This document shows positions 9,089-17,880 of a stretch of 64,000 bases of DNA, piece by piece (positions within the stretch are counted from its first letter, which is position 1; each line of letters begins with the position of its first letter). The DNA is from Lutimaribacter salitolerans (lineage in GTDB: Bacteria; Pseudomonadota; Alphaproteobacteria; Rhodobacterales; Rhodobacteraceae): contig NZ_JBHUDD010000027.1 in the NCBI RefSeq assembly GCF_042677865.1, positions 221,502 to 285,501 of the forward strand, read 5' to 3'. A model generated the notes under the pieces. The model was given only the letters and a program-made list of their open reading frames with translations, had not been told where the DNA came from and did no database searches. Position numbers and translations under genes: made by a program.

Positions 9089-9637
9089 ATGGCAGACACG
9101 ACCCTTGCAACCCTGCGCAGCCTGAACCGATGGGTGGCCATCGTCATCGGCATCGGCCTGCTGGCCTGCGTCGGGTTCATCCTTCTGGATATCGTGCTGC
9201 GTCAGGTCGGGGCCTCTTTCGGCGGCACGGACGAGGTCAGCGGCTATGTCATGGCGATCGCCACAAGCTGGGGCATGGGCTATGCGCTGCTCGAACTTGG
9301 CCATGTCCGCATCGACATCCTGCGCGGTCGCGCCCCTGCGCGCGGCCGTGCGCTGTTTGACCTGCTGTCGCTGCTGGTCCTGTCGGCCACCATCACGCTG
9401 ATCGCCTTTCGGGCCTGGCCGGTGGTGGAACGCTCTTTGAACAACGGCAGCCGCGCCAACACGCCGCTGGAAACCCCGCTCGCGCTGGTGCAATTGCCGT
9501 GGTTCGGGGGCTGGGTCTGGTTCGCCATCGTCGCATGGCTGACCTTCATCTGCGCGCTGGTGCTGGTCGCGCGCGGCCAGTTCGACAAATCCGAGGCCGC
9601 CATCGGCTGCTTCTCCGAGGCGGAGACCGTGCAATGA
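9089..9637 (+). CDS. TRAP transporter small permease (DctQ family)
   Basis: A 182-residue inner-membrane protein with four hydrophobic segments (about 15-37, 50-70, 90-110, 130-155), matching the DctQ subunit that joins the large permease in sodium-driven TRAP transport. The E-V-S-G-Y motif at the second helix is typical. Its stop overlaps the large-permease start by four bases (ATGA). It belongs to the same operon as the binding protein at 8030. Confidence 0.88.
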   Translation: MADTTLATLRSLNRWVAIVIGIGLLACVGFILLDIVLRQVGASFGGTDEVSGYVMAIATSWGMGYALLELGHVRIDILRGRAPARGRALFDLLSLLVLSATITLIAFRAWPVVERSLNNGSRANTPLETPLALVQLPWFGGWVWFAIVAWLTFICALVLVARGQFDKSEAAIGCFSEAETVQ

Positions 9638-10917
9638 TCGGCTCGATCACCATCGGGCTTCTGGCCCTGCTGTCGCTGTCGATCCCGGTGGGCATCGTGC
9701 TGTTCCTGCTGGGGTTCGGCGTCGATGCCTTCTTTTCGCCCTTTCCGCTGATCCGGGGCCTTGGCAATCTGGTCTGGTCCACATCCAACAACGCCACGCT
9801 GATCGCCATCCCGTTCTTCGTGTTGTTGGGCGAGATCCTTGTGCGCTCGGGCGTGGCCACCCGCACCTATGCCGCGTTGGATCGCTGGGTCAGCTGGCTG
9901 CCCGGCGGGCTGATCCATGCCAATATCGCCACCGCCACGCTGTTTTCGGCCACCTCGGGCAGTTCCGTCGCCACTGCCGCCACCGTGGCCACCGTCGCCA
10001 TGCCGCAGGCCGAGAAGCTGGGCTATGACCCGAAACTGTTTTCCGGGGCCATCGCGGCGGGCGGCACGCTGGGCATCATGATCCCGCCCTCGATCAACCT
10101 GATCGTCTATGGCTTCCTGACGCAGACCTCGATCCCGCAACTGTTTCTGGCTGGGCTGATCCCCGGACTAGCCCTGGCACTGGGGTTCATCGTGATCACC
10201 ATGATCCTGTGCATGATCCGCCCCGCCCTTGGCGGCCAGCGCCGGGTGTTCCCACTGGCGCAGATGCTGCGTGCGCTGCTGGACCTGATCCCGATCATCC
10301 TGCTGTTCGCCGTCATCGTCGGCACGATCTACAAGGGCTGGGCCACCCCGACCGAGGCCGCCGCCGTGGGCGTCGCCGGGGCGCTGGCCATCGCCGCCGC
10401 CTTTGGCGGGGTCAACATGCGCATGATGTCCGAGGCGATGCTGGGTACGATCAAGATCACCGCGATGATCATGCTGGTGGTCATCGGCGCGTCGTTTCTG
10501 AACTTCACCCTCGCCTCCGCCGGGCTGGGCCGCGAGCTGCAGGATTTCCTGACCGGGCTGGGCCTGTCGCCCATGGGGCTGATCTTCGTGGTCGTGCTGA
10601 TCTACATCGTGCTGGGCTTCTTCATCGAAACCCTGTCGCTGATGGTCGTGACCATCCCGATCATCGTGCCGCTGGTGGTGGCGCAGGGGTTCGATCCGAT
10701 CTGGTTCGGCATCCTGATGATCGTGCTGATCGAAATGGCGCTAATCACACCGCCCGTGGGCCTGAACCTCTATGTGGTGCAGGGCGCGCGGCAATCGGGC
10801 ACCATGACCGAGGTGATGCTGGGTGCCATCCCCTATGCGCTGGCGATGCTGGCCATGGCCGCGGCGCTGATCGCCTTTCCACAGATCGCGCTTTATCTGC
10901 CCAACGCCCTGCGATGA
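9634..10917 (+). CDS. TRAP transporter large permease (DctM family)
   Basis: A 427-residue, roughly twelve-helix membrane protein, the ion-coupled translocation subunit. Family motifs visible are the A-T-S-G-S-S-V-A-T-A-A-T region near 107-118, M-I-P-P-S-I-N-L near 149-156, and the C-terminal L-I-T-P-P-V-G-L-N-L-Y block. It is coupled by ATGA overlaps to the small permease upstream and to pxpB downstream, which places transporter and enzyme on one transcript. Full family length; no defect seen. Confidence 0.93.
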   Translation: MIGSITIGLLALLSLSIPVGIVLFLLGFGVDAFFSPFPLIRGLGNLVWSTSNNATLIAIPFFVLLGEILVRSGVATRTYAALDRWVSWLPGGLIHANIATATLFSATSGSSVATAATVATVAMPQAEKLGYDPKLFSGAIAAGGTLGIMIPPSINLIVYGFLTQTSIPQLFLAGLIPGLALALGFIVITMILCMIRPALGGQRRVFPLAQMLRALLDLIPIILLFAVIVGTIYKGWATPTEAAAVGVAGALAIAAAFGGVNMRMMSEAMLGTIKITAMIMLVVIGASFLNFTLASAGLGRELQDFLTGLGLSPMGLIFVVVLIYIVLGFFIETLSLMVVTIPIIVPLVVAQGFDPIWFGILMIVLIEMALITPPVGLNLYVVQGARQSGTMTEVMLGAIPYALAMLAMAAALIAFPQIALYLPNALR

Positions 10918-11636
10918 CAGTCTGGCCCCGGATACGTCCGGCGGGCCTTGACGGTCTGCTGATCAGCTTTGCCGACAGCCTGTCAGAGCCCGCCAACCGC
11001 GCCGCGCTTGCCCTGCGCGCCGCCATCGACGCGGCAGGCTGGCCCGAGGTGCAGGAGACCTCGACCTCGCTGGTGTCCACCTACCTGCGGTTCGACCCGC
11101 TGGCACCGGGCGACGTGCAGGGCAGGCTGCACACCCTGCTGGACACGCAGGACTGGTACGCCGCCCCCCTGCCCGAGGGCCGCCGCCTGTGGCGCATCCC
11201 CACTCTGTACGGCACCGGACAGGCCCCGCAACTGGACGAGGCCGCGCGCGAGGCAGGGCTGACCCGCGACCAGGCGATCACCGACCTGTCGGAGACCCGC
11301 GTGCGCGTGCAGACCATCGGCTTCGCCCCCGGTCAACCCTATCTGGGCGCGCTGCCCGAGGCATGGGATATCCCGCGCCAGACCGCCCTGACCGACAGCG
11401 TCCCCATCGGCGCGCTGACCGTGGCGATCCGGCAGCTTGTGCTGTTTTCCGTCACCACCCCCACCGGCTGGCGGCATGTAGGGCAAACCGCGATCCGCCT
11501 GTTCCAACCCGACTCTGAAACCCCGTTCCTGCTGCGCCCCGGCGACGAGGTGCTGTTCCCCCCGACCACCGCCGCCGAGCTGGACAACATGCGTGCCGAT
11601 CCGCAGGGCGGGGCCACCGCAGAGGCGTTGACATGA
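10914..11636 (+). CDS. pxpB: 5-oxoprolinase subunit B (PxpB/KipI family)
   Basis: A 240-residue protein of the KipI/PxpB (allophanate-hydrolase subunit 1) family, marked by the central Y-L-R-F-D-P segment, the F-A-P-G-Q-P-Y-L-G motif and the C-terminal L-L-R-P-G-D-E-V-x-F. PxpA, PxpB and PxpC together form an ATP-dependent 5-oxoprolinase that opens 5-oxo-L-proline to glutamate. It overlaps the DctM gene and pxpC by four bases at each end. No pxpA (LamB/YcsF family) is present next to it or elsewhere in the window. Confidence 0.88.
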   Translation: MTVWPRIRPAGLDGLLISFADSLSEPANRAALALRAAIDAAGWPEVQETSTSLVSTYLRFDPLAPGDVQGRLHTLLDTQDWYAAPLPEGRRLWRIPTLYGTGQAPQLDEAAREAGLTRDQAITDLSETRVRVQTIGFAPGQPYLGALPEAWDIPRQTALTDSVPIGALTVAIRQLVLFSVTTPTGWRHVGQTAIRLFQPDSETPFLLRPGDEVLFPPTTAAELDNMRADPQGGATAEALT

Positions 11637-12637
11637 CCGCCCTGACGATCGTACAGGCCGGGCCGGGCCTGACCCTGCAGGACACCGGCCGTCCCGGCTA
11701 TCTGGCTTATGGGCTGTCACGCGGCGGGGCGGCGGACACTCTGGCACTGGCCGAGGGTGCCGCGCTGCTGGGCCAGTCGCCCGATCTGGCGGTGATCGAG
11801 ATGGCAGGCATGGGCGGCAGTTTTACCGCCGATGCCGACATCCGCATCGCCTTGACCGGCGCGCCGATGCAGGCCGCGATTGACGGGCAGGCCGTGGCAT
11901 GGACCGCCAGCCACCTGTTGCCCGCAGGCAGCACACTCACCATAGGCGCGGTGCGCGCGGGGGCCTATGGCTATCTGCATGTGGGTGGCGGCTTTGCCAC
12001 GCCGCAGACCCTTGGCGCGCGCTCGGCCCATCTGGCGGCGGGCATCGGCGCACGGCTGGCGGCGGGTGACAGCCTGCCGATCGGCGCGGACAAGGGCGGC
12101 CAGACTGGCCTGACCCTGCCCCACGACGGCCGTTTTGACGGCGGCACGGTGCGCGTGGTGCCCAGCCTGCAAACCGCCTTTTTCCCCGAGGACGAGATCA
12201 CCCGGTTCGAGGACACCCGCTTCACCCGCGACAATCGCGGCAACCGCATGGGCGTGCGCGTCGTCCCAGAGGGCGACGGCTTTGCCCCCGAGGGCGGGCT
12301 GTCCGTGCTGTCGGAAATCATCGTACCCGGCGATATCCAGATCACCGGCGACGGCACGCCCTTCGTGCTGCTGGCCGAATGCCAGACCACGGGCGGCTAC
12401 CCGCGCATCGGCGCGGTGCTGCCCTGCGATCTGCCGCGTGTGGCGCAGGCCCCGGCGGGGGCTGTACTGCGGTTTCGCTTCGTCACCGCCCACGAGGGCC
12501 TGCAGGCCCTGCGCCGCGAGGCCGAGCACCGCAAGGGGCTGGCGAAATCCGCCACCCCACTGGTGCGTGACCCGGCCACCATCCGCGATCTGCTGGCGTA
12601 TCAGCTGATCAGCGGCGTGACCGCCGGCGCGGATTAG
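11633..12637 (+). CDS. pxpC: 5-oxoprolinase subunit C / biotin-dependent carboxyltransferase-like (PxpC/KipA family)
   Basis: A 334-residue protein of the KipA/PxpC (allophanate-hydrolase subunit 2) family. The opening G-P-G-L-T-L-Q-D-T-G-R-P-G-Y block, the N-R-M-G-V-R motif near 203-208 and the E-C-Q-T-T-G-G-Y-P-R-I-G block near 246-257 are diagnostic. It is the partner of PxpB in ATP-dependent 5-oxoprolinase. It closes the operon; the next gene is convergent. The same protein pair occurs in the Bacillus kip region with a YcsI-like protein, matching the gene set here. Confidence 0.9.
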   Translation: MTALTIVQAGPGLTLQDTGRPGYLAYGLSRGGAADTLALAEGAALLGQSPDLAVIEMAGMGGSFTADADIRIALTGAPMQAAIDGQAVAWTASHLLPAGSTLTIGAVRAGAYGYLHVGGGFATPQTLGARSAHLAAGIGARLAAGDSLPIGADKGGQTGLTLPHDGRFDGGTVRVVPSLQTAFFPEDEITRFEDTRFTRDNRGNRMGVRVVPEGDGFAPEGGLSVLSEIIVPGDIQITGDGTPFVLLAECQTTGGYPRIGAVLPCDLPRVAQAPAGAVLRFRFVTAHEGLQALRREAEHRKGLAKSATPLVRDPATIRDLLAYQLISGVTAGAD

Positions 12638-12643
12638 GCCCGC

Positions 12644-13765
12644 TCAGGCCCGTTCGACGATCACCGATCCCACGGAATACCCCGCCCCGAACGAACAGAT
12701 CACGCCCAGATCGCCCGGTTCCATCCCGTCCGAATGCTTGGCAAAGGCGATGATCGACCCGGCCGAGGAGGTGTTGGCGTAATCCTGCAGGATGTTGGGC
12801 TGTTCCTCGGGCGCAGGCTCGCGCCCCAGCACCTTGCGCCCGACATAGTCGTTCATCCCCTTGTTGGCCTGATGCAGCCACATCCGGCGCAGTTGCGCAG
12901 GCGTGATGCCCTCGCTTTCCAGATGACTCAGGATGTGGTCCGACACCATCGGCACCACCTCCTTGAACACCTTGCGTCCGTTCTGCATGAACTGCATGTC
13001 GCGGCGGTCGGCCATGCCATCGGGCCGGTTGCGGCGCAGGAAACCGTTGTTGTTGCGGATGTTGTTGGAGAACTCGGTGGCGCAGCGCGTGCCGCGCACG
13101 ATCCAGTGCGCGCTCTTTGCATCCTCGGCCCGCTCGACAATCGTGGCGGTCGCCACATCGCCAAAGATGAAATGACAATCGCGGTCGCGCCATTCCAGAT
13201 GGCCGCTGGTGATCTCGGGGTTGACCACGATGGCGCGGCGCACACTACCTGACCGGATCATGTCGGCCGCCGCCTGTATCCCGAAGGTGGCCGAGGAACA
13301 GGCCACGTTCATGTCGAACGCAAAGCCGCCCGCCCCCAGCGCCTGCTGGATCTCGATGGCGATGGCGGGATAGGCGCGCTCCATGTTCGATGCCGCGCAG
13401 ATCACCAGATCGATGTCCGCCCCGGTCAGCCCCGCCTGCTCCAGCGCGGGCGCGCAGGCCTGCATCGCGATCTCGGTCATGATACCCGGCTCGTCATCGC
13501 TGCGCTGGCGCAGATGCGGGTACATGCGCGCGGGGTCAAGAATGCCCTCCTTCTCCAGCACGTAACGCTGCTCGATGCCACTGGCCTTCAGGATGAACCC
13601 GGTCGAGGAATACTCCTTGGCCGTCACCTGCCCCGCCACGATCGCCTCGGCGTTTTCGGCGTTGAACAGGTCCACATGAGCGTTGAAGCTCGCCACCAGC
13701 TCGTCATTGGTGATCACGTGCTCGGGCGTGTAAACGCCGGTTCCGGTGATGGCTGGCTGATGCAT
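12644..13765 (-). CDS. Beta-ketoacyl-ACP synthase III (FabH-like)
   Basis: A 373-residue condensing enzyme that would start fatty-acid synthesis by joining an acyl-CoA to malonyl-ACP. The catalytic triad is readable: Cys156 in N-V-A-C-S-S-A-T, His298 in W-L-H-Q-A-N and Asn331 in Y-A-N-T-S. At 373 residues it is longer than canonical FabH (about 320) and carries an extra segment near residues 30-75, so it fits the longer KAS III branch (beta-ketodecanoyl-synthase-like). A GGAGG site precedes the ATG at 13765; an ATG 54 bases upstream lacks one. The gene stands alone, convergent with pxpC. Confidence 0.9.
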   Translation of the reverse strand: MHQPAITGTGVYTPEHVITNDELVASFNAHVDLFNAENAEAIVAGQVTAKEYSSTGFILKASGIEQRYVLEKEGILDPARMYPHLRQRSDDEPGIMTEIAMQACAPALEQAGLTGADIDLVICAASNMERAYPAIAIEIQQALGAGGFAFDMNVACSSATFGIQAAADMIRSGSVRRAIVVNPEITSGHLEWRDRDCHFIFGDVATATIVERAEDAKSAHWIVRGTRCATEFSNNIRNNNGFLRRNRPDGMADRRDMQFMQNGRKVFKEVVPMVSDHILSHLESEGITPAQLRRMWLHQANKGMNDYVGRKVLGREPAPEEQPNILQDYANTSSAGSIIAFAKHSDGMEPGDLGVICSFGAGYSVGSVIVERA

Positions 13766-13834
13766 CGGGTCCCCTCCGTCTGGTCGTGCCACATCATCCA
13801 AACGGGGCGGCAAGGTCAAGGGCAGCAGGCGAAA

Positions 13835-14794
13835 CTACAGCTTGTTTGGCGGCTCACGCCCGTCGAAATGTGCCACAAGGTTGTCCAGCACCATCATGCC
13901 CATGTCCACCCGCACCTCTTCGGCGGCGGTGCCCAGATGCGGCAGCAGCACCACGTTGTCCAGGGCGCGCAGCGCGTCGGGCACCTGCGGCTCGTGCTCG
14001 TAGACATCCAGCCCCGCACCGGCGATCTGCCCGGATGTCAGCGCCGCGATCAGCGCCGCCTCGTCCACCACGTCACCCCGGCTGATGTTGACGAAATGCG
14101 CGCCGGGCTTCATCGCCGCGAACACATCCGCCCCGATCAGGTGGCGCGTCTCCGCCCCGCCCGGTGTGGCCGCCACCATGATGTCGCAGCGCGCCGCCAG
14201 ATCGGTCAGGCTGTCCACCTGCGTTGCCGGAAACGCCACCGTCTTGGCCGAGCGGTTGACATACAGCACCTCCATTCCGAACCCGAAATGACAGCGCCGC
14301 GCAATCGCCTGGCCGATCCGGCCCATGCCGACGATGCCCACCGTCTTGCCCGTCACATGCAGGCCCAGCATCTGGGTCGGGTGCCACCCTTCCCACGCGC
14401 CCGAGCGTACCAGCCGCTCGCCCTCGCCCGCGCGCCGCGCGCTCATCAGCATCAGGGTCATCGCGATATCGGCGGTGGCATCGGTCACCGCACCGGGCGT
14501 GTTGGTCACCGTCACGCCGTGCGCGCGGGCGGCGTCAAGGTCGATATGGTTGATCCCCACCCCGAAATTCGCCAGCACGCGACAGCGCGGGCGGCCGAAC
14601 TCGTTGAAGATCTCTTCGCTGAACTGATCGCCCAGCGACGGCATCATCCCGTCATAGATCGCCAGCCCCGCCCGCATTTCCGAGGGCGTCATCGGCGTCG
14701 TCTTTTCGCGCACCGTCAGGTCGAACAGATCATCGGCCCGCGCCAGCACCGCATCGGGCAACCGCCGCGCCAAAAGCACCTTTTTCTGTGTCAT
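13835..14794 (-). CDS. D-isomer-specific 2-hydroxyacid dehydrogenase
   Basis: A 319-residue NAD(P)-dependent dehydrogenase, probably reducing glyoxylate or hydroxypyruvate-type 2-oxo acids. The Rossmann motif G-I-V-G-M-G-R-I-G-Q-A occurs at about residues 150-160; the N-I-S-R-G-D-V-V-D-E segment and the catalytic L-P-H-L-G-T-A histidine follow in the expected order. The ATG at 14794 overlaps the previous gene's stop by one base and is better spaced from an AGGA site than the adjacent TTG. It forms an operon with the tRNA-binding protein and proC upstream. Confidence 0.9.
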   Translation of the reverse strand: MTQKKVLLARRLPDAVLARADDLFDLTVREKTTPMTPSEMRAGLAIYDGMMPSLGDQFSEEIFNEFGRPRCRVLANFGVGINHIDLDAARAHGVTVTNTPGAVTDATADIAMTLMLMSARRAGEGERLVRSGAWEGWHPTQMLGLHVTGKTVGIVGMGRIGQAIARRCHFGFGMEVLYVNRSAKTVAFPATQVDSLTDLAARCDIMVAATPGGAETRHLIGADVFAAMKPGAHFVNISRGDVVDEAALIAALTSGQIAGAGLDVYEHEPQVPDALRALDNVVLLPHLGTAAEEVRVDMGMMVLDNLVAHFDGREPPNKL

Positions 14795-15132
14795 CAATGC
14801 ATCCTGCCGCCCGGCGGCACCTCTTTGTCAGGAGAAATCAACACGATACCGCCCTGAGGGTCGCTGACACCCAGCACCAGAACCTCGGACATGAACGGGC
14901 CGATCTGGCGCGGCGGAAAGTTCACCACCGCCATCACCTGCCGCCCGATCAGCCCCTCGGGCGCGTAATGCGCCGTGATCTGCGCGCTGGTTTTCTTCTC
15001 GCCCAGCTCGGGTCCAAAATCGATCCACAGCTTGATCGCGGGCTTGCGCGCCTCGGGGAACGGCTCGGCCCGCGTCACCCGGCCGACGCGGATGTCGACG
15101 CGGGAGAAATCGTCGAACGTGATCTCAGCCAT
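14794..15132 (-). CDS. tRNA-binding domain protein (CsaA/YgjH family)
   Basis: A 112-residue stand-alone OB-fold protein related to the C-terminal domain of methionyl-tRNA synthetase. The D-I-R-V-G-x-V motif at residues 13-19, A-x-K-L-W-I-D-F-G, and the central N-F-P-P-R-Q-I-G-x-F-x-S-E-V-L-V-L-G block are hallmarks of CsaA, which binds tRNA or acts as an export-related chaperone in Bacillus. Its start overlaps the end of proC by eight bases and its stop overlaps the dehydrogenase start. Confidence 0.92.
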   Translation of the reverse strand: MAEITFDDFSRVDIRVGRVTRAEPFPEARKPAIKLWIDFGPELGEKKTSAQITAHYAPEGLIGRQVMAVVNFPPRQIGPFMSEVLVLGVSDPQGGIVLISPDKEVPPGGRMH

Positions 15133-15940
15133 CGCGCAACGCCTTGCTGCGCGCGGTGGCCGCCGCGACGGTGCGCGCCATCAGGTCCGGCAGGCCCGCC
15201 TGCCGGTCCATCAGCACATCCAGCCCCGCCTGCGTGGTGCCGTTGGGGCTGGTGACGTTGACGCGCAACTGCGCGGGCGTTTCCTCCGCCGCCTCGGCCA
15301 GGGCGCCTGCCCCCGCCACGGTCGCCTGCGCCAGTTGCATCGCCAGGTCCGGCGCCAGCCCCTGCGCCTCGCCCGCCTGCGCCATGCATTCGATCATGTG
15401 AAACACATAGGCCGGGCCAGACCCCGACAGGCCGGTGACCGCGTCCATCTGGTCCTCGCTGTCCAGCCGCACCACCTGCCCCACGGCACGCAGCAGCGCC
15501 TCGGCCAGACCCATGTGGGCCGCACTTGCATGGCTGTTGCCGATGATCGCGGTGATCCCGCGTGCCACGGCGGCCGGCGTGTTGGGCATCGCCCGCACGA
15601 TGGGGGTGCCGTCGCCCAGCACCTCTTCGAACCGCGCAATCGGCGTGCCCGCCGCCACCGACACGAACTGGGTGCGCCCGCCGCCCATCGCCGCCAGCGT
15701 GGGCAGCGCATCGCCCATCATCTGCGGCTTGACCGCCACCAGCACCAGCCCCGGTTCGGGCGGCAGATCCTCGTTCAGATGCACGCCGGTGCCCTGCACC
15801 CAATCAGTCGGTTTCGGGTCGATCACCCAGACCGAAGCCGCAGGCAGACCGCCCTTCAGCCAGCCCTCCAGCATGGCCGAGCCCATCTTGCCGCAGCCCA
15901 GCAGAACCAGCCCGCGCTTTTCCAGATCGTCCATATCCAT
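15125..15940 (-). CDS. proC: Pyrroline-5-carboxylate reductase
   Basis: A 271-residue cytoplasmic NAD(P)H-dependent enzyme for the last step of proline synthesis. The nucleotide-binding motif L-G-C-G-K-M-G-S-A-M is close to the N-terminus; R-A-M-P-N-T-P is mid-protein; the ProC signature region V-T-S-P-N-G-T-T-Q-A-G-L-D is near the C-terminus. The ATG at 15940 lies eight bases after a GGGGG run; a GTG at 15949 overlaps that run and is less likely. It is followed by csaA-like and dehydrogenase genes and preceded by a YbjN gene. Confidence 0.95.
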   Translation of the reverse strand: MDMDDLEKRGLVLLGCGKMGSAMLEGWLKGGLPAASVWVIDPKPTDWVQGTGVHLNEDLPPEPGLVLVAVKPQMMGDALPTLAAMGGGRTQFVSVAAGTPIARFEEVLGDGTPIVRAMPNTPAAVARGITAIIGNSHASAAHMGLAEALLRAVGQVVRLDSEDQMDAVTGLSGSGPAYVFHMIECMAQAGEAQGLAPDLAMQLAQATVAGAGALAEAAEETPAQLRVNVTSPNGTTQAGLDVLMDRQAGLPDLMARTVAAATARSKALRDG

Positions 15941-16012
15941 CGGATGCACCCCCTGCTTTTTGGCGTTGGCGGAGTGTTACTTGGCACCGCGCCGCAGGGC
16001 AATGGCCGAAAC

Positions 16013-16034
16013 GGCGGGCCGGCACAGGCCCGCC
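16013..16034 (-). terminator. GC-rich hairpin after the ybjN-family gene
   Basis: A perfect 8-bp inverted repeat (GGCGGGCC/GGCCCGCC) with a six-base loop begins about 12 bases beyond the stop of the YbjN gene, reading on the minus strand, and is followed by GTTTCGG. The T-tract is weak, so this may be a leaky terminator or 3'-stabilising hairpin before proC. Confidence 0.4.
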
Positions 16035-16046
16035 CGCACGATGCCG

Positions 16047-16547
16047 TCAGGCCCGCCCGTAGGCCTGCCCGATGGCCACCTGCAACGCATCCTTGGCGGT
16101 GCGGTTGCCATAGACCACCAGCTGGAATGCCGGGTAGAACCGCTCGGCGCTCAGCACGGCGGCGCTGATCATGGTGTCGATCTGCTCGGCGCTGGCCATC
16201 TGCCCGCCGGACAGCACCAGCCCATAGCGGTACACCATCAGCTTGTGGTCATCCCAATAGCTGAAGCCACCGGCCCAGCACTGGTCATTGGCCGCGTTCA
16301 GACATTCGTACAGGGCAGGCAGGCGATCCTCGGGTGGCTCCATCTCAAAGGTGCAGACCATGCGCAGGGTCTCGTCATAGGCCGACCAGGCCAGCGTGAT
16401 CGAATAGGTGCGCCACTGGCCTTCGACCGCCATGGCGATCTGATCGTCATGCACGCGGTCGAAATCCCAATCGTTCAGATCGGCCAAGTGCTCGACGATG
16501 TCGATCGGGTGCAAGTCTTCCTGAAGAAACTGCTCGGACAGGGCCAT
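16047..16547 (-). CDS. YbjN domain-containing protein
   Basis: A 166-residue acidic cytoplasmic protein of the YbjN family, similar in fold to type III secretion chaperones. Typical are the W-R-T-Y-S-I-T-L-A-W strand pair, the P-x-x-R-L-P-A-L-Y-E-C-L-N-A-A-N helix and W-A-G-G-F-S-Y-W-D-D. A strong AGGAGG site precedes the ATG. It sits just upstream of proC on the same strand. Function in alphaproteobacteria is unestablished; YbjN affects motility and stress phenotypes in enterics. Confidence 0.9.
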   Translation of the reverse strand: MALSEQFLQEDLHPIDIVEHLADLNDWDFDRVHDDQIAMAVEGQWRTYSITLAWSAYDETLRMVCTFEMEPPEDRLPALYECLNAANDQCWAGGFSYWDDHKLMVYRYGLVLSGGQMASAEQIDTMISAAVLSAERFYPAFQLVVYGNRTAKDALQVAIGQAYGRA

Positions 16548-16806
16548 GACGCCACCTCCTGTTATGCGTAGCGCCGGGGCTTGTCAGCGCCCCAAGCGCT
16601 AGCTGCCTGCTCAAGAAACCGGGGGATTTTTCCCTGCTTCTACCAGATATGGTGTGCGTGAAACGCCCCCCTGTAAAGCGAAAACTTGGGGATAACCGCT
16701 ATATGTTGTGGATGACATGAAAAATTCATCAATGTCAGAATCCTGACCTTGCCCCTTTTGCCTGCCCCGCTCCCGTGGCAGATTGGGGCCAAACCCGGAG
16801 ACACCC

Positions 16807-17880
16807 ATGCAGGATTTTCTGATCATCGGCGGCGGCATCGCGGGCGTCAGCGCCGCCGCCCGGCTGGCCGCCCTGGGCACTGTCACGCTGCTCGAGTCCG
16901 AGGACAACCTGGCCCATCACGCCTCGGGGCGCTCGGCGGCGATGTTTCTCGAAAGCTACGGCAACCGCGTCGTGCGCGCGCTCAACAGCGCCAGCGTGGA
17001 GTACCTGACCGCCAGCGGCGTGCTGTCACCGCGCGCCTTGCTGCTGCTGGGGGCCGCCGACGAGGTCGAGGGCTTCACCGCGCAGGCCACCGACATGGAC
17101 CTGCGCCAGATCACGCTGGACGAGGCGGCGGCGCTGTGGCCCCTTCTGAACCGCAGCCACGCCACCCATGCCGCGCTGCGCGAGGATACCAGCGATCTGG
17201 ACACCGATCTGTTCCTGCAGACCTTTCTGCGCACCGCCCGCCAGCATGGCGCAGAGGTGCACACCCGCGCGCCGGTGACCGCCATCACCCGCGATGGCTC
17301 AGGTTGGCAGGTCACCGCCGCAGGCCGCACCCACCATGCCCGCCAAATCGTCAATGCCGCCGGCGCATGGGCCGACAGCGTGGCGCGCATGGCAGGCGTC
17401 ACCCCGCTGGGCATCCAGCCCTATCGGCGCTCGATGGCCCGGATCGCCCTGCCCGACGGGCTGGACCCGGCGCGCTGGCCCTTTGTCGACGGGGTGGGCG
17501 ACGACTGGTACGCCAAGCCCGATGCCGGTGCCCTGATCGTGTCGCCCGGCGACGAGGACCCGGCAGACCCGCATGATGCCTGGGCCGATGACATGGTGCT
17601 GGCCGAGGGTCTGGCGCGCTATCAGGAGTTCTCGACCGCCCCGGTCGAACGGATGCTGGCAAACTGGGCCGGGCTGCGCAGCTTTGCCCCCGACCGCGCG
17701 CTGGTGATCGGGCGCGACGCCGCACAGCCCGACTTCCTGTGGCTGGCAGGCCAGGGCGGCTATGGCTTCCAGACGGCGGCGGCGGCCAGCGACCTGCTGG
17801 CCCAGATCGCGGGCCACAGTCCGACCACGCTGGATGCCGCCACCGTGGCCGACCTGTCCCCCACCCGGTTCGCTCCATGA
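16807..17880 (+). CDS. FAD-dependent oxidoreductase (DAO / glycine oxidase type)
   Basis: A 357-residue flavoenzyme with an N-terminal dinucleotide-binding motif, I-I-G-G-G-I-A-G-V-S-A-A at residues 6-17, followed by the E-S-E-D strand end and the A-S-G-R-S-A-A segment seen in D-amino-acid oxidase-like proteins. The C-terminal G-Q-G-G-Y-G-F-Q-T segment completes the FAD site. A GGAGA site precedes the ATG at 16807. Its stop overlaps the lysozyme gene by four bases. The substrate is probably an amino acid or N-methyl amine; nothing narrows this further. Confidence 0.87.
   Translation: MQDFLIIGGGIAGVSAAARLAALGTVTLLESEDNLAHHASGRSAAMFLESYGNRVVRALNSASVEYLTASGVLSPRALLLLGAADEVEGFTAQATDMDLRQITLDEAAALWPLLNRSHATHAALREDTSDLDTDLFLQTFLRTARQHGAEVHTRAPVTAITRDGSGWQVTAAGRTHHARQIVNAAGAWADSVARMAGVTPLGIQPYRRSMARIALPDGLDPARWPFVDGVGDDWYAKPDAGALIVSPGDEDPADPHDAWADDMVLAEGLARYQEFSTAPVERMLANWAGLRSFAPDRALVIGRDAAQPDFLWLAGQGGYGFQTAAAASDLLAQIAGHSPTTLDAATVADLSPTRFAP

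Noticed and set aside
8117..9634. 505-residue minus-strand open frame
   Set aside because: Antisense shadow of the TRAP receptor and small permease, both strongly supported by motifs and ribosome sites.
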